From: Synchiropus splendidus
Taxonomy: Eukaryota > Chordata > Actinopteri > Syngnathiformes > Callionymidae
Direction: 5' to 3'
Assembly: GCF_027744825.2 (NCBI RefSeq)
Contig: NC_071345.1
Location: 14,013,501-14,077,500, forward strand
DNA: 64,000 nt
Positions 47,501-61,300 of this stretch are shown here, one piece after another. Made by a program: the position numbers and the translations under genes. How positions within the stretch are numbered: position 1 is the first letter of the stretch; every line of letters begins with the position of its first letter. The notes beneath the pieces were generated by a model that was not told the origin of the DNA, made no database searches, and saw nothing but the letters and a program-made list of their open reading frames with translations.

Positions 47501-48395
47501 GTGGAGTTTTTTTCCGCTTTATTTTAATTCACTTTTTTGTGTCTCTGTTTTGATTTTTTTTCCTTATTTTGTCATGCAAATAAAAATGTCTTTCTTTATT
47601 ATTTAACGTTTTCAAAAGTTGTGGTATGTCTATTTTATATTGTTTTTGGAGAAATTTAAATTGGTTTAAATTTAGTTAGATTTATTGGTGCCCCCCTCTG
47701 TTTTTGTTTTTTTTTTCTTCTGCATGTGGTACAGTCTCCCACTAGGGGTCAACACTCTGGCTCACTTAGAGTGCCTCTAGAGGGCCGAGCACACTGAAGT
47801 GGTACATGAGGTTACCTGAATGTGAACGTCGTTCTCAGAAGGGTATGAAGCCCTCTGGACTTAGTCCCCGAGCTGCTGCCCTCTGTGTGGAAATTTCTTT
47901 TTTCCCCTTCTTTTATAGCAGAAGGCTATACTGCCCCCTGGGTGAGTGGAGGGTTTTTCTTCAGTGTTACAAGTCAAAATTTACAATTACAAAGTCAATT
48001 CTAAATTTATTTTCCATCTCAAAATTGTCTTTCCTTTTATCTGATGTTTATAACGTGTCTTTTTTGTTTTTCATCATTTTCTGAACTTCAAATCTTATAT
48101 TCACCTCAACCACCTTCTACCATTATTCTCATATAATTATCTCAGTTATTATTGTTGCATGAATAATAATAATTTTAATTACATTTTAACATCTCAATAA
48201 TTCCCTTTTTTAACGTATTAATATTCCTCTCCACATATGTATTATATATTTGTTATGATTACTTTTTTCACTTTTTAATAGTATACTATGTGTTTTTTTT
48301 CATGATTTCTGTATAATACAATGGTATGCAATGAGACAGTTGCATCATTCACTGGAGAACAGCAGTGACAACAGACACAAATGTGTATTTTTGCT
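44600..48395. other. Intergenic region between apoEb and apoA-IV
   Basis: No gene was recognised. It is mostly AT-rich; short open frames (46516-46989 minus, 47400-47606 plus) are low-complexity. Confidence 0.4.
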
Positions 48396-48400
48396 TTGGC

Positions 48401-48406
48401 TTTATT
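48401..48406 (-). terminator. Poly(A) signal of apoA-IV (minus)
   Basis: AATAAA on the minus strand, about 107 bases after the stop codon. Confidence 0.6.
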
Positions 48407-48512
48407 TACATAATAACGAGAACATGGGTTGTGGTCAGAACCTGTGCGAGGTAAACAGTGGTGACTCTGAAGTGGATTCAGTGAGTTGAGTTTCGGTAGG
48501 TTGAACTGTAAC

Positions 48513-49675
48513 TTAGCTGGAGTTGACAAAGGACTCGTAGAGGGCGGTGAGGCGGGCACGGAGGTCCTGGGCGTAGGGGTCCAGCTTCTCCTTCAGCTCG
48601 GTGACGTATGGGGAGGCCATGTCCTTCACCTGCTGGGCTCTCTGGCTCAGCTCGGTCTGGACTCGCTCGGTCATGGGGGCGATGTTTGCCTTGAAGTCCT
48701 CCATGTGCTTGTCCACCTTCATCTTCAGGTCCCCGGTGTAGGGTCCCAGCTGGGCCTGCAGCTCCTGCACGCTCTGGTCCAGGGACATCTTCAGCTCCTC
48801 GGTCTTCTGCATCACGGCGGTCCTCAGGGCTTCAGAGTCCAGGGACTCAGCGTAGGCAGAGATCTCCTGCTTCATCTGCTCCACCTTCTGCTGGACCTTG
48901 AGCTTCATGTCCTCGGTGTAGGGCTCCAGCTTCTCCCTGGCAGCAGCCAACTCCTGGTTCACACGCTCTCTCAGCATGTCAGCCTCGGTGGTCACCTTGG
49001 TGATCATGCCCTTGGCACTGGGAGGAAGCTGCTCCTGCAAGGAGACTGCATACTTGCTGGCCATATCAGTGCTGTCCGCCAGGCGAGCGCTGCCGGAGAA
49101 CACAAGGTTAGGTCGGCTTCCTCCACGACCACACAGGGAAGATCCCTCAACCTGAGCAACTCACTTTATCTCCTGTCCGAACTCAGACTTGCGGATCATG
49201 TCGAGGGTGTCACTGGCAGTGCCGGTGATTTTGGCGACATGTTCCCAGAGGGCGTCAGTGAGCACCTCCATCTGAGGTTTGGGGGCATCAGCGTAGAAGA
49301 GGTTGGCATTGCAACCTGGTGACAGAAAGGACATTTAAAAAATAATAATATGATTCCTTTTTTTCCAACTGTATATTTGTATTTAAATGTGTGGTATTAT
49401 GATACTAGAATACATTGTTATTTCATTGAGGAATAACATTATTTTTTATGTATTTATTTGATCAAACTTGAGTCTGATTTTCTTGAAACGTGTATCTAAA
49501 GTCTTGTTGAAAATAAGTAAATACATTTTTTTTGTATTTTAGTTCTTAGACTTTTCAAATATATAAGAATATATATAATATGTAATAAAAACAGATAAAA
49601 TCTCAAGACCCTTAAATTTAGAGGATACAACTCACCACTGAAAACAGCCAGGACGAGCACAGCAAGGACCTTCAT
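48513..49675 (-). CDS. apoa4: Apolipoprotein A-IV, minus-strand paralogue
   Basis: Coding exons 49636-49675, 49165-49315 and 48513-49089 encode 255 residues. The signal is MKVLAVLVLAVFSGCNA. The mature chain begins NLFYADAPKPQMEVLTDALW, a typical fish apoA-IV start. From about residue 64 the protein is built of amphipathic helical repeats of about 22 residues, many opened by proline (EPYTEDMK, GPYTGDLK, SPYVTELKEK, DPYAQDLR), ending ALYESFVNSS. It should be secreted with chylomicrons and HDL and act in lipid transport and satiety. Exon sizes 40/151/577 are the same as in the plus-strand copy at 52178-53344, and the two are divergent. Mammalian APOA4 is longer (376-396 residues); fish forms of about 255 are usual. 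Confidence 0.92.
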
Positions 49676-49825
49676 GATGGCTCACAGATCTGTGGATGGA
49701 CAGAAGGATGGTCAGTCAGCATCCAGATCCCACAGCAGCTCCAGTCTGCCTCTTACCTGCACAGGTGTGTGTCTCTCTTCAAGTCCACTTGACAGTGCTT
49801 GTGCTCTGCTGCTATATTCCTGCTG

Positions 49826-49834
49826 CTTATATAG
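49826..49834 (-). promoter_or_regulatory. TATA box of apoA-IV (minus)
   Basis: CTATATAAG on the minus strand. A leader exon ends at 49757 (GCAG/GTAAGA), and the coding exon begins just after an AG near 49690. Confidence 0.6.
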
Positions 49835-49839
49835 CCAGT

Positions 49840-52020
<2,181 letters not shown>

Positions 52021-52025
52021 CACCG

Positions 52026-52033
52026 TATATATA
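52026..52033 (+). promoter_or_regulatory. TATA box of apoA-IV (plus)
   Basis: TATATATA about 150 bases before the start codon. A leader exon ends at 52105 (AGCAG/GTGAGG), and the coding exon opens after TTTACAG at 52175. Confidence 0.6.
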
Positions 52034-52177
52034 CGCACACACACGCACACGATAAGGAGCAGACACACACCCACTTGGTGCTGAGAGAAACCCCCAAAAA
52101 AGCAGGTGAGGATTTGACCGACAAAAGAGTTTGAAATCTTTGCTTGCTGATATTGACGATAAGAATGTTTTACAGAC

Positions 52178-53344
52178 ATGAAGGTTTTGGTGGTGCTCGC
52201 CGTCGCACTCCTGTCAGGTGAGTTACGCTACACTCACAAACGCTAGTGAGACCAGCCGTGACCATTGGATCAACGGATTTGATGTGTTGAGATATAAACG
52301 TTGCAGTGCACCGTGCGACTCGTTTCAGAGGAAGTTGCGATCAGGTCATATTTGATGTTTGGTGGAGCTTTTATTATGGTTTGTTCAAGTCAAAGGTCAA
52401 ATTTCGCTTTTTATTTGGGTCATCTTCGCTAGATTCATTCATGAAACATCCACGCTTAACAGAAGTGACTCCCCAAAACTCCACGCCAAAAGAAACCTGA
52501 TGATTTTAGCTGGAAGTCGGTACTCATAACTGCCTTCATGAACAGGTTGCCATGCCAACCTGTTCCACGCCGATGCCCCCAAACCCCAGATGGAAGCGCT
52601 CACTGATGCATTTTGGGATCACGTGGCCAAAGTGTCGCAGACTGCTGAAGAGACTCTGCAGATGATCCGGAAGTCACACATTGGCGAGCAAGTCAAGTGA
52701 GTTCAACGGACACGGAGTGAGAGTGTGAAAGTGAGAGTAGAGGCTTTACCTGATCTCCGCCCCCTAGTGCCCACCTGGCGGAGAGCGCCGACATGGCCAG
52801 CCAGTACGCAGTCTCCCTGCAGGAGCAGCTTCCTCCGGCCGCCCAGGAGCTCATGAGCAAAATCACCACGGAAGCAGACATCCTAAGAAACGTCCTGACC
52901 CAGGAGCTGAGCTCGGTCAGGGAGCGGGTGGAGCCCTACACAGAGGACATGAGGGCCCAGATCCAGCAGAGAGTGGACCAACTCAAGCTCGAAGTGGCCA
53001 CCTACGCTGACTCTTTAGATTCTGATGCTCTGAAGAGCCTGCTGATGCAGAGGAGCGAGGAGCTGAGGATCAGCCTGGAGCAGAGTGTGAAGGACTTCCA
53101 GGCCCAGTTGGAGCCTTACACCGATGACCTGAAGCAGCAGGTGGACCTGCACCTGAGGGATTTTCACAACACAGTTTCCCCCATGACCAAGAAGGTTCAA
53201 GGGGAGCTGAGTCAGAGAGCCAATTTGGTGAAGCAGATCGTGGCCCCCTATGCTGAAGACCTCAAAGACAAACTGGACCCCTACACCCAGGACTTCCAGG
53301 CCCAGATCGTCTCCCTCTATCACTCCTTTGTGAACGAAGACTAA
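52178..53344 (+). CDS. apoa4: Apolipoprotein A-IV, plus-strand paralogue
   Basis: Coding exons 52178-52217, 52546-52696 and 52768-53344 encode 255 residues. The signal is MKVLVVLAVALLSGCHA, then NLFHADAPKPQMEALTDAFW. The large exon carries repeats of about 22 residues with EPYTEDMRAQ, EPYTDDLKQQ, APYAEDLKDK and DPYTQDFQAQ, ending SLYHSFVNED. Length, exon sizes and phases are identical to the minus-strand copy, and the coding exons are clearly related while the introns are not. It should be a secreted exchangeable apolipoprotein of chylomicrons and HDL. It is the only apolipoprotein of the cluster on the plus strand, so it was probably formed by inverted duplication or later inversion. Confidence 0.92.
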
Positions 53345-53439
53345 GCAATTTTTAAATCTGTTATTCCTTTTTTAAAAAAATATAACCATTAAACTTGTAT
53401 ATATTTCCTTTTTATTTTTGTAAATTATGTAACTTATCA

Positions 53440-53446
53440 AAATAAA
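53440..53446 (+). terminator. Poly(A) signal of apoA-IV (plus)
   Basis: AATAAA about 97 bases after the TAA at 53342-53344. It is followed by a T/G-rich stretch. Confidence 0.7.
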
Positions 53447-53449
53447 CTA

Positions 53450-55888
53450 GATTTATAACACCTGTAACTCTGTGCATTTGTGCTGACTAATGACTAGCAC
53501 CGGGGCAAGTACTGGCAACAGAGTGCGTTGTAAATCCCCCATGGAAAATAACCCAGGACGTCCTGTTAAGACCATGCTGAGAAGAAAAGGGCTCTCGCTG
53601 TGAAGCGTTCGAGTCACGGCACGTCCACCTCAGGTGACAGTTTCGACTTCTGTTCCTCCAGATTGTTGCTCTTTATTCCTGTCCATGCTTGTCTCCGGTT
53701 TCACATCACCTCACATTAATTTCAGCTGAATGAAACAGGAAAAAACAGTCTCCTAAGAGAACAACACACTTTAGCCTCTGCCCATACTTTTTATTTATCT
53801 GAGCGGACCACTTGCGTTGAGTGTTACCAATACTCTTACAGATGGGGATGTCACTTGTAATTTCAAAATAAATTACAAAAGCAAAAGAAAAGAAATAACA
53901 AAGTACTGAGTTCATGAATTCCATATTTAAGTTGGGCTAAATATGATATAAGTATATAGTATATAAATATTATACAATAAGTAGCAAATGGTTTAAGTTT
54001 TTTTTTGTTACATTAACAGTGGAAAAGGTTTTTGTTAGTTTGGTTGAATAATTCAATGACAAATTCTCAGTTCTTCAAGGTTCTATAATAATTTTCATGA
54101 AAGCATGTCCCTCAATAATTCTTAATAATTTCTTTTAAATCCAAAATTTTACTAACTGAGATAAATTAGCATTAGAAAAGAAATCTGTCTGTCTTTTTAT
54201 TTTAAGTTAGATTGAAAAAAAAATAATAGAGGTAACAAGAATGCCATTCTTAAACTGGATTATTGGCCATAAACAACATCCAACGTGGAGGGTCAGAGTC
54301 CAACACAGAGCACACGCCTACAGAGAATCTGACTATCAAAGTAAGAGAGAGAGAGAGAACAGCTATAGGCTGGATCTGGCACACATATTTGAGATAATGT
54401 GTCTCGTATTCTCGAAAATATATATGAAAAATAAATCAAATAAACTTGTTGTTGGCAAAGACAGGAGACAAAGAATTTCACATTCAACTGTATTTCATGT
54501 TTTGTCAAACATACATTTTAATTCTGAGATGAAATATTGTAAAATTGGAAGAATTATATGGAGGTTGTTGTTTTCTTGTTTTTTTTCTCTTGTTTTAGAC
54601 TTACCGAGGCTGGTTAGGTCATTTTGAATGTTGTCATTGACCTCAACATTAATGTCCATAGACAATCGCAAGTATTATCTAAACTATTGTACATGTATGT
54701 GTGAGTGTGTGTTTGTGTGTGTATAAAGTATTAACTATTATTATGATTATAAAACAAATAGCTTTGACAAAACTAAGAAAAGTGCATTAAAAAGTGCTTA
54801 GGAAGAAGGGTGAAAAAAACTGCAATTGGAAGGTAAAAAACACAGTTATTGAAGTCATAAATATATTCTGATGAATGGTTTCAAGCATTAAACTTGTTTC
54901 CAAGCCAGTAGACAATGGTGCCTCACTCACGTAGGTCTGACTGCTCAAGAGCTTATCTCGGAGCGTCTTGAGAAATTAGCATTTTTGTGGTGTTTTTCTT
55001 TTTTCTATCGTGACCCCACCAGTGGGTCTGAGCCTGCAGGGATGGTTAACCTTCCATTATCAGTCAAAACTGCCGCCTGATAATGTGATGCTCCAAGATA
55101 ACAAAGAGGAGCAGGGGGACTTTCTTCAGACCTGTTGTCATGAAACTGCTGCAGACCCAGGTGGGTTTGGAGAGGAGATTAGGCATTGTTAGAAGACATC
55201 AGGGATTCTGGAGATTAGGTTTGTGATGGTGATGCTAATCTCCGACGGTCTGTGTCTCTTCATCATGACTTGCAAGAACAGGGTGCAGATCTTCTCATTC
55301 AATGTTACAAGACTTTGTTTCCATTCAACTATGGCCAGCTAAATCCGAATGACATGCATGTGTTGTGTTTTTCAAACAAGAAACATCATGGTTCATATAT
55401 TGATCTCAATGCACGTGAATACCATGCACTGTGCACATTTTGCTTTAGTTGGTTTCTCTAAAACAACAGTGAGGAAATGCTGATAGCGTGAATTCATGCC
55501 AAAAATGAAAAAAAAAAAAAAAATACACAATGCTATCGTCAAATAAAATACAGCAAGTGATCGACATGTTCATCCGCGTTTTTCCACGTGAAGTTGACGT
55601 CATCGAGCATCCACGGACAGATTTGTGTCACGCCAGTGAGAGGCTTTGCTGCCACCTTGCGGTGAAACTGGTATATAGCAGTTTTTAAAAAATGTTAAAC
55701 ATGAGTCTAATGGGTTGCACTGGCTGAAATGTTGTCAAAATGACAACTGATTTTTTAAATAATATTTAGTATAAGTTCAAGTCGAGGTAACTGAACAGTA
55801 ATTGGGTAGGCTTGCCTGGAACACAAACTCATGCAGTCTGACGCTGAAATGGAAGCAAGAGGGACATCTACATTTATTTTATGTGGTT

Positions 55889-55963
<75 letters not shown>

Positions 55964-56220
55964 GCGTCTGAGACTCAGTACGCTGTTTCATCAACCCTGC
56001 AATACTGTTTCTTGATACCTCATCGACCCATCACTAGTGTTTGCATTCAATCCCTGGTGCTGGCTTCTTCTTCAGGTCTCCTGCGTGTAGCTCTGTGGCG
56101 CTACTGCCACCTGCTGAATATTAACACTGCTTTTGTCTCGTGAGTAAGATGATGAAACCTTATATAGCGGTGATCGTTTTCACTAAACCAGTCTGTCGTT
56201 GAACTTACGTAAACCATTGG

Positions 56221-56251
<31 letters not shown>

Positions 56252-57370
56252 AGGACATGTCACGTTGTCCAGCTTTTGTAAACACAGCGATGTGACAGAA
56301 TGACATGTGACGTTTCTTAAGAAACTAGACACGTGATATGCCAGTAAAAAGAAGAAGGACTTGTTCTTTATCCCAGTCACAACATAGCAGCATTCTCCTC
56401 ATAGTTCAGTCCTCCAAGAATGTGTTCATCAGATGTCTGTTTTAGGTGTGTGTTTATTTTTCAGCCATTGCTTTGGATATTTGGGACTAACCTCAGACAA
56501 GTGACTGTCTGGGCTGGTGCGCCCCCTGCAGTGGTCTCTATGGTCTCTGTTTCAAAAGCCAGTCATCATGTTTCCTCCCATTTTAGGAACCTGTATGAGG
56601 CCAGGCAGGATTGCATCACTCACCTGAAAGGTATTATATCAGAGGAGACACATCTTGGTGACTTGTTTTTCAATGTCAACAAGTAGTGTCATGGAAAAAC
56701 TTTATCTGTTGTGCGTACAACAAACTGCGGTCAGATGAATATGAAAGAGAAAAGAAACAACCTTTCACACGTTCTACAGGAAAATGTGTTGAAGGGCCGT
56801 GACTGAGAGGTCGATGGCAGATTGATGGATTACAAAAACTCTCAACTCAAAGGCAAAGTGAACTTGTCATGTAGACAATACAAGGGTGTGGGATGCGTCT
56901 GTGCTCTGACTCCTACACACACAGCAGCAGGATTTTCCCCCTGGCTTGTGTAAAGGTTACTTTTGTTGTGGGTTGTTTAAACTCCTGTACATATTAAGCA
57001 ATTGTCTGTACTGCCTTTGTATCACATTCTTTAAATATTTGATTTGATTTGGAGTCGGTGCATAAACAAATAGATCCACAAGCAACATTGGTGTTTACAG
57101 ATGAGGATGTTGGGCTTCGATTACTGTCAACACTGAACTACAGCTCTGCAAAGTGGCCGGGGAGGTGTGTTTCCAGTGGTTTTAACAGCTGCTTCGTGCT
57201 TCATCGACACCACTGGGAGCAATCGCCTTGAATTTCAGACTATAACACATCTAATGATCATCTACTGCTCATAACATTGCCAGCCAGTCATAAGGCAAAG
57301 CTTAGACATTCATCTTTCTTTATCCGTGATCACGTCTTGAAATTAATTTCACCTGTATCCATGCCATTGC
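53450..57370. other. Intergenic region between apoA-IV and the LINE remnant
   Basis: No gene was recognised. It holds the (TA)n tract at 55892-55960 and a (CA)n tract at about 56230-56250. The frame at 54241-54627 is AT-rich and without known domain. Confidence 0.4.
55892..55960. repeat. (TA)n microsatellite
   Basis: About 69 bases of TA dinucleotides. Confidence 0.96.
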
Positions 57371-57407
57371 AGGCTGCATGGTATCACGTCTGAACAAGTG
57401 AACCTCG

Positions 57408-57745
57408 ATGAAGAAACCGCGGCTCACAGTACCCTGGGAGGACTCCATGGAGGAGGCATATGAGCGCAAGCACCTGCGGTATTCTGAGCTGGCCACAGAA
57501 GCTCAACACCGTGGCTGGGATCCGGAAATCTGCCCAGGAGAAACTGGGTGTAGAGGCTTTGTGGGAACATCAGTCATGAAACTTCTGAGGGACCCAGGAG
57601 TCAGGGGCCACAGCCAGCACACAGCTGTCAAAGCCGCTTCAGTGGCAGCTGAAACAAGTAGCCAGTGGCTCTGGCTGAAGAGACTTGGGTCCCCAAGTAG
57701 TATGACAGATATGCGGTCAGCCACATTGGGCTTGGGACGCAAGCT
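57408..57745 (+). mobile_element. LINE ORF2 C-terminal remnant
   Basis: The frame begins KKPRLTVPWEDSMEEAYERK, then SELATEAQHRGW, TGCRGFVGTSVMKLLRDPGV and ETSSQWLWLKR. This layout is the conserved C-terminal tail that follows the reverse transcriptase in many fish non-LTR retrotransposons. The reverse transcriptase itself is not present upstream, so it is 5'-truncated, the usual state of LINE copies. It is not part of the neighbouring meprin gene. Confidence 0.65.
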
Positions 57746-58393
57746 CTGTGTTTTATGGATTCTGAATTTAATACTGTCAGTAATTCAATAATTCGGTCTG
57801 TAAGTGTGAGCCGGAACCAGCCATTATGAGATTTTGGTTTGCATGGGGGATGGTTATATCAGTGTAGTTATCTATAAACTATGTCAATGGATGCCAAACA
57901 AACAAACAAAACTTCAGTCAAAATACAGTAAAGCAGCAGACAGACCATGGGAGCGTGCAAACCTCCACCAATATAGAACACTGTTTATACCGGATGAGAT
58001 GAGCTGTTGATGCCATTGATAGCTGTCCATGAAACCCTGAGCACGCAGCAAGCATGGCGTGAAGAACACTCAGATGTGGGTTGCAGTACTTTTGAGACCT
58101 TATGTGTTCTGTCAACAAGCATCAGAATGCAGGTGACAGATTCTTCTCAGTGTGAAAATGATCAACAATGGTGATGCAAAATAATGGTTGCCTAACCAAA
58201 CCCGTTTTACTTTGCTTTTTTTTTGTTTGTTTTTTATGTCCACATAAAAGTGGCCTTTCAAAAAGAGAACCAGACGCTTCCAGATGAACCTTCAGACAGC
58301 ATTTGGCTCAGAGGTTCATGGTTTAATACATAGATGCAGATGCGATAAATATTTAGGTTTATTTCCTGTGTGACGTTTTGCAGACTGGAAAGG

Positions 58394-61300
58394 ATGCAAA
58401 GCCTCTGTTTTTGGATGTTGTTCCTTGGGATTTCATCCGCATCTTCACAAAGATCCAACATAATGAGTAAGTTGCATCAGCAAAACGGCACCTTAATTGT
58501 TTAATAATTCTTTTATTTTAACACGTGTTCTTAGATATCACTGAGGAAAAGGACATCACAGAAGTAAACAAAAGTAGGTGTCTCTTAAGGAGCATTATAT
58601 TTCACTGCCGCACTATAATTACAATGATGATTATATGATTTCTTTTAATTTAAAGATCTCACAGGTGATGACATTCTGCAGGTAAGTTTGTGTTACAGCC
58701 ACACTCTTGCCTGTGCACTATTTGGAAATCAATATAAATGTGGGAGTTTTATTTTACTTCATCTTATTGACTAACACTATGCTGTCTTATTGTTTGTGTT
58801 TCTTTCCTTACAAATAACTCTTTCGCTTTGAAATTGAAGTTTTTTTTTATTCTGCATATATCTAGTCGATATAGCTAGCTGGCATGGAATGACATTCGTC
58901 TTGTTCTTCCTGTTGTTATTTATGATATTTGCAATCATGACCAGGGGCCCAAGACGCACAGAAGTTCAATTACAGACACAGATCTACTGTGGGACTCACC
59001 AGTTCCTTACATTCTTCATGAAGGCCTAGGTAAGTCATCATCATTTTCAGCTTAAAAAAAAAAAAAAAATTTAATTGCATCTGTATTTTTTGTCACAAGA
59101 GCTGAATGCAAAGGGAGTCATACTGAGAGCACTGGATCAGTTCAGGCTGAAGTCATGCATTGACTTCACTGTCCGAGAGACGCAGGACTATTTCATTCAC
59201 GTCCAAAAGCTAGGCGGGTAAGGTCCTCTTCACTGTGTCAGTATCTGCTGGAAACAGACTGTTATTTTATTATAATATTTTTTTTAAATAAATAACTTCA
59301 TTTCAGTTCCATTCCTTCAACTGTGATCAGTTATCATGAATACTATACTGTATACTGTGTAATACTACTACTACTACCAATAATAATAATAATAATAATA
59401 GTTGAAAGACAGTTTAAAGGAAATATAGCATACAAATGTGGCAGAACAGGTTTGGGTGACAAATTATTGTGTTTGATCGATAGGTGCTTTTCATACGTTG
59501 GGCAACGGTACCAGGAAAATGGACAGACTCTCTCCATCGGTCAATACTGCGATACAATCTCCACGGGGGAACACGAGTTCCTGCACGCTCTTGGCTTCTA
59601 CCACGAACAGTCCCGACCCGACAGGGATGATTTTGTCACCATTGTTTTCAAAAACATCCAAGAAGGTTCGACGTCTTTTCATGAAAATTATGATTGTAAA
59701 TACATTCATTTTAAGGGCAGGGAAGAGAGACAGGGGTTTTCTGAGAAGCACATGCTCTGCTCATGAAATATTAGGATGTGAGCAAATGTGTTTGTCTGTT
59801 GCTGACAAAAATATATTCAGATATGATTTCAAAAAAGAAAAAAAAATGCTATACCTTAAATTTATGGCCATTTAAGCTTTCTGCACTGATTCGAACCCAC
59901 ATTTAGGCATCGCGACTCTTAAGCATATACACGTCAAATTGTTTTAAAATTAGAAAAATAACTGGAAATATCACGGTTGCATTACGAAGGTAAAGTGATG
60001 CTAAAGCTGCCGTGCTCTCTATTTCAACTGTGGAAATCCCCATTGTCTCCTCTCCTTCCTCTGTTCTTTCAAACACCGGCAACATGGCAGAGGGACTGTG
60101 CCACATTGGCATCCAGGCAAGTGACTAACTCAGGCGAAACCTTCACGTCGATAATGTGTTTCTGTTTTCCTCTCCCACCTCCTCAGAAGAGGGAGGACGT
60201 GTTCATCTGTCTCACTGGCGTGCTTCTGCAGTCTCTGCTGAATGGACACGTTTGTGGCTCAAAAGAGCTTATTCTCATTGAACAGTGCCTTCTGGCTTTT
60301 ATATTGAAAAGTAGATTCTGGTGTTGGATAAATAATTGATGCCATTTTGCATCCTGAGAAAGTGACATGCGTTTCAACATGCTCTTCAGGGAGGTCACAC
60401 AACTTTGACATAGCTGCTGCCAGCAGCACCCAAGGAGTCCCGTACGACTACTGGTCTGTGATGCATTATGGGAAAAATGCCTTCAGTAATGGAAACGGTT
60501 CCACAATCATCACCGAAGACCCCAAGTACCAAGACGTGATCGGCCAAAGACAGGCAATGAGTCCCAGGGACGTCGAGGAGCTCAACCTGCGCTACGACTG
60601 CAGTAAGTAGGAGGAATGGCACATTCAATAGAGCACAAAACCGACACAGTAGAATGGGTGACAAGTTCTTTTACTGATCTGAAACAGTCTGTGGAGACCA
60701 GAGATAAATGTCTGGCACATGCACCGTAATGAAACCACTCTTTTTTTTAGTACCAACCAAGCTTAAATACTATGATGAGCATTCCAAGTTGTTAGAAACC
60801 AAACCATTCCGAACATTCTAAAAACACTATTTGTTACTCTTATGTTTGTTTTCTTTTTAAGACGACAGCGTTGCCTTTCAGCTGTATTGTGATTTTTCCG
60901 ACGGAGCCATGTGTCACATGACAAACTGCTCAGGTGGGAGCACCAAATGGGAAAGGGTCACGCGTGCTGAAGGTGGGCCGAGCTCTGACCACACCAGTCT
61001 TCCCAGTGTCACAGCAGAGGAAGGTATGTTTCTAAACACAATGCTGACACATTTTCCTCCTGGTCTTTTCCAGCATCATTAACGTTGCTCTAAAGCAGGA
61101 TTGTATTTTTCCCCGCAGGATTTACACCTGAACCTCCACAGGAAGGTGAGCGCCTTTTACTCTCCAAGTGTTCCAACATGACCGAGATGAAGTTCCATAT
61201 TCGGACACTTGGCTGTGGCGCAGGTCACTTCATGCATGTAAGCACGGCGGCTGGTGAAGCAGGCGACTCTGCCTGGCTGGAGACCCCCAGAATGAAGCCC

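Noticed and set aside
48486..49322. 278-residue open frame on the plus strand
   Set aside because: It is the antisense of the apoA-IV exons. The Leu/Gly/His pattern is what the codon-biased helical repeats give on the other strand.
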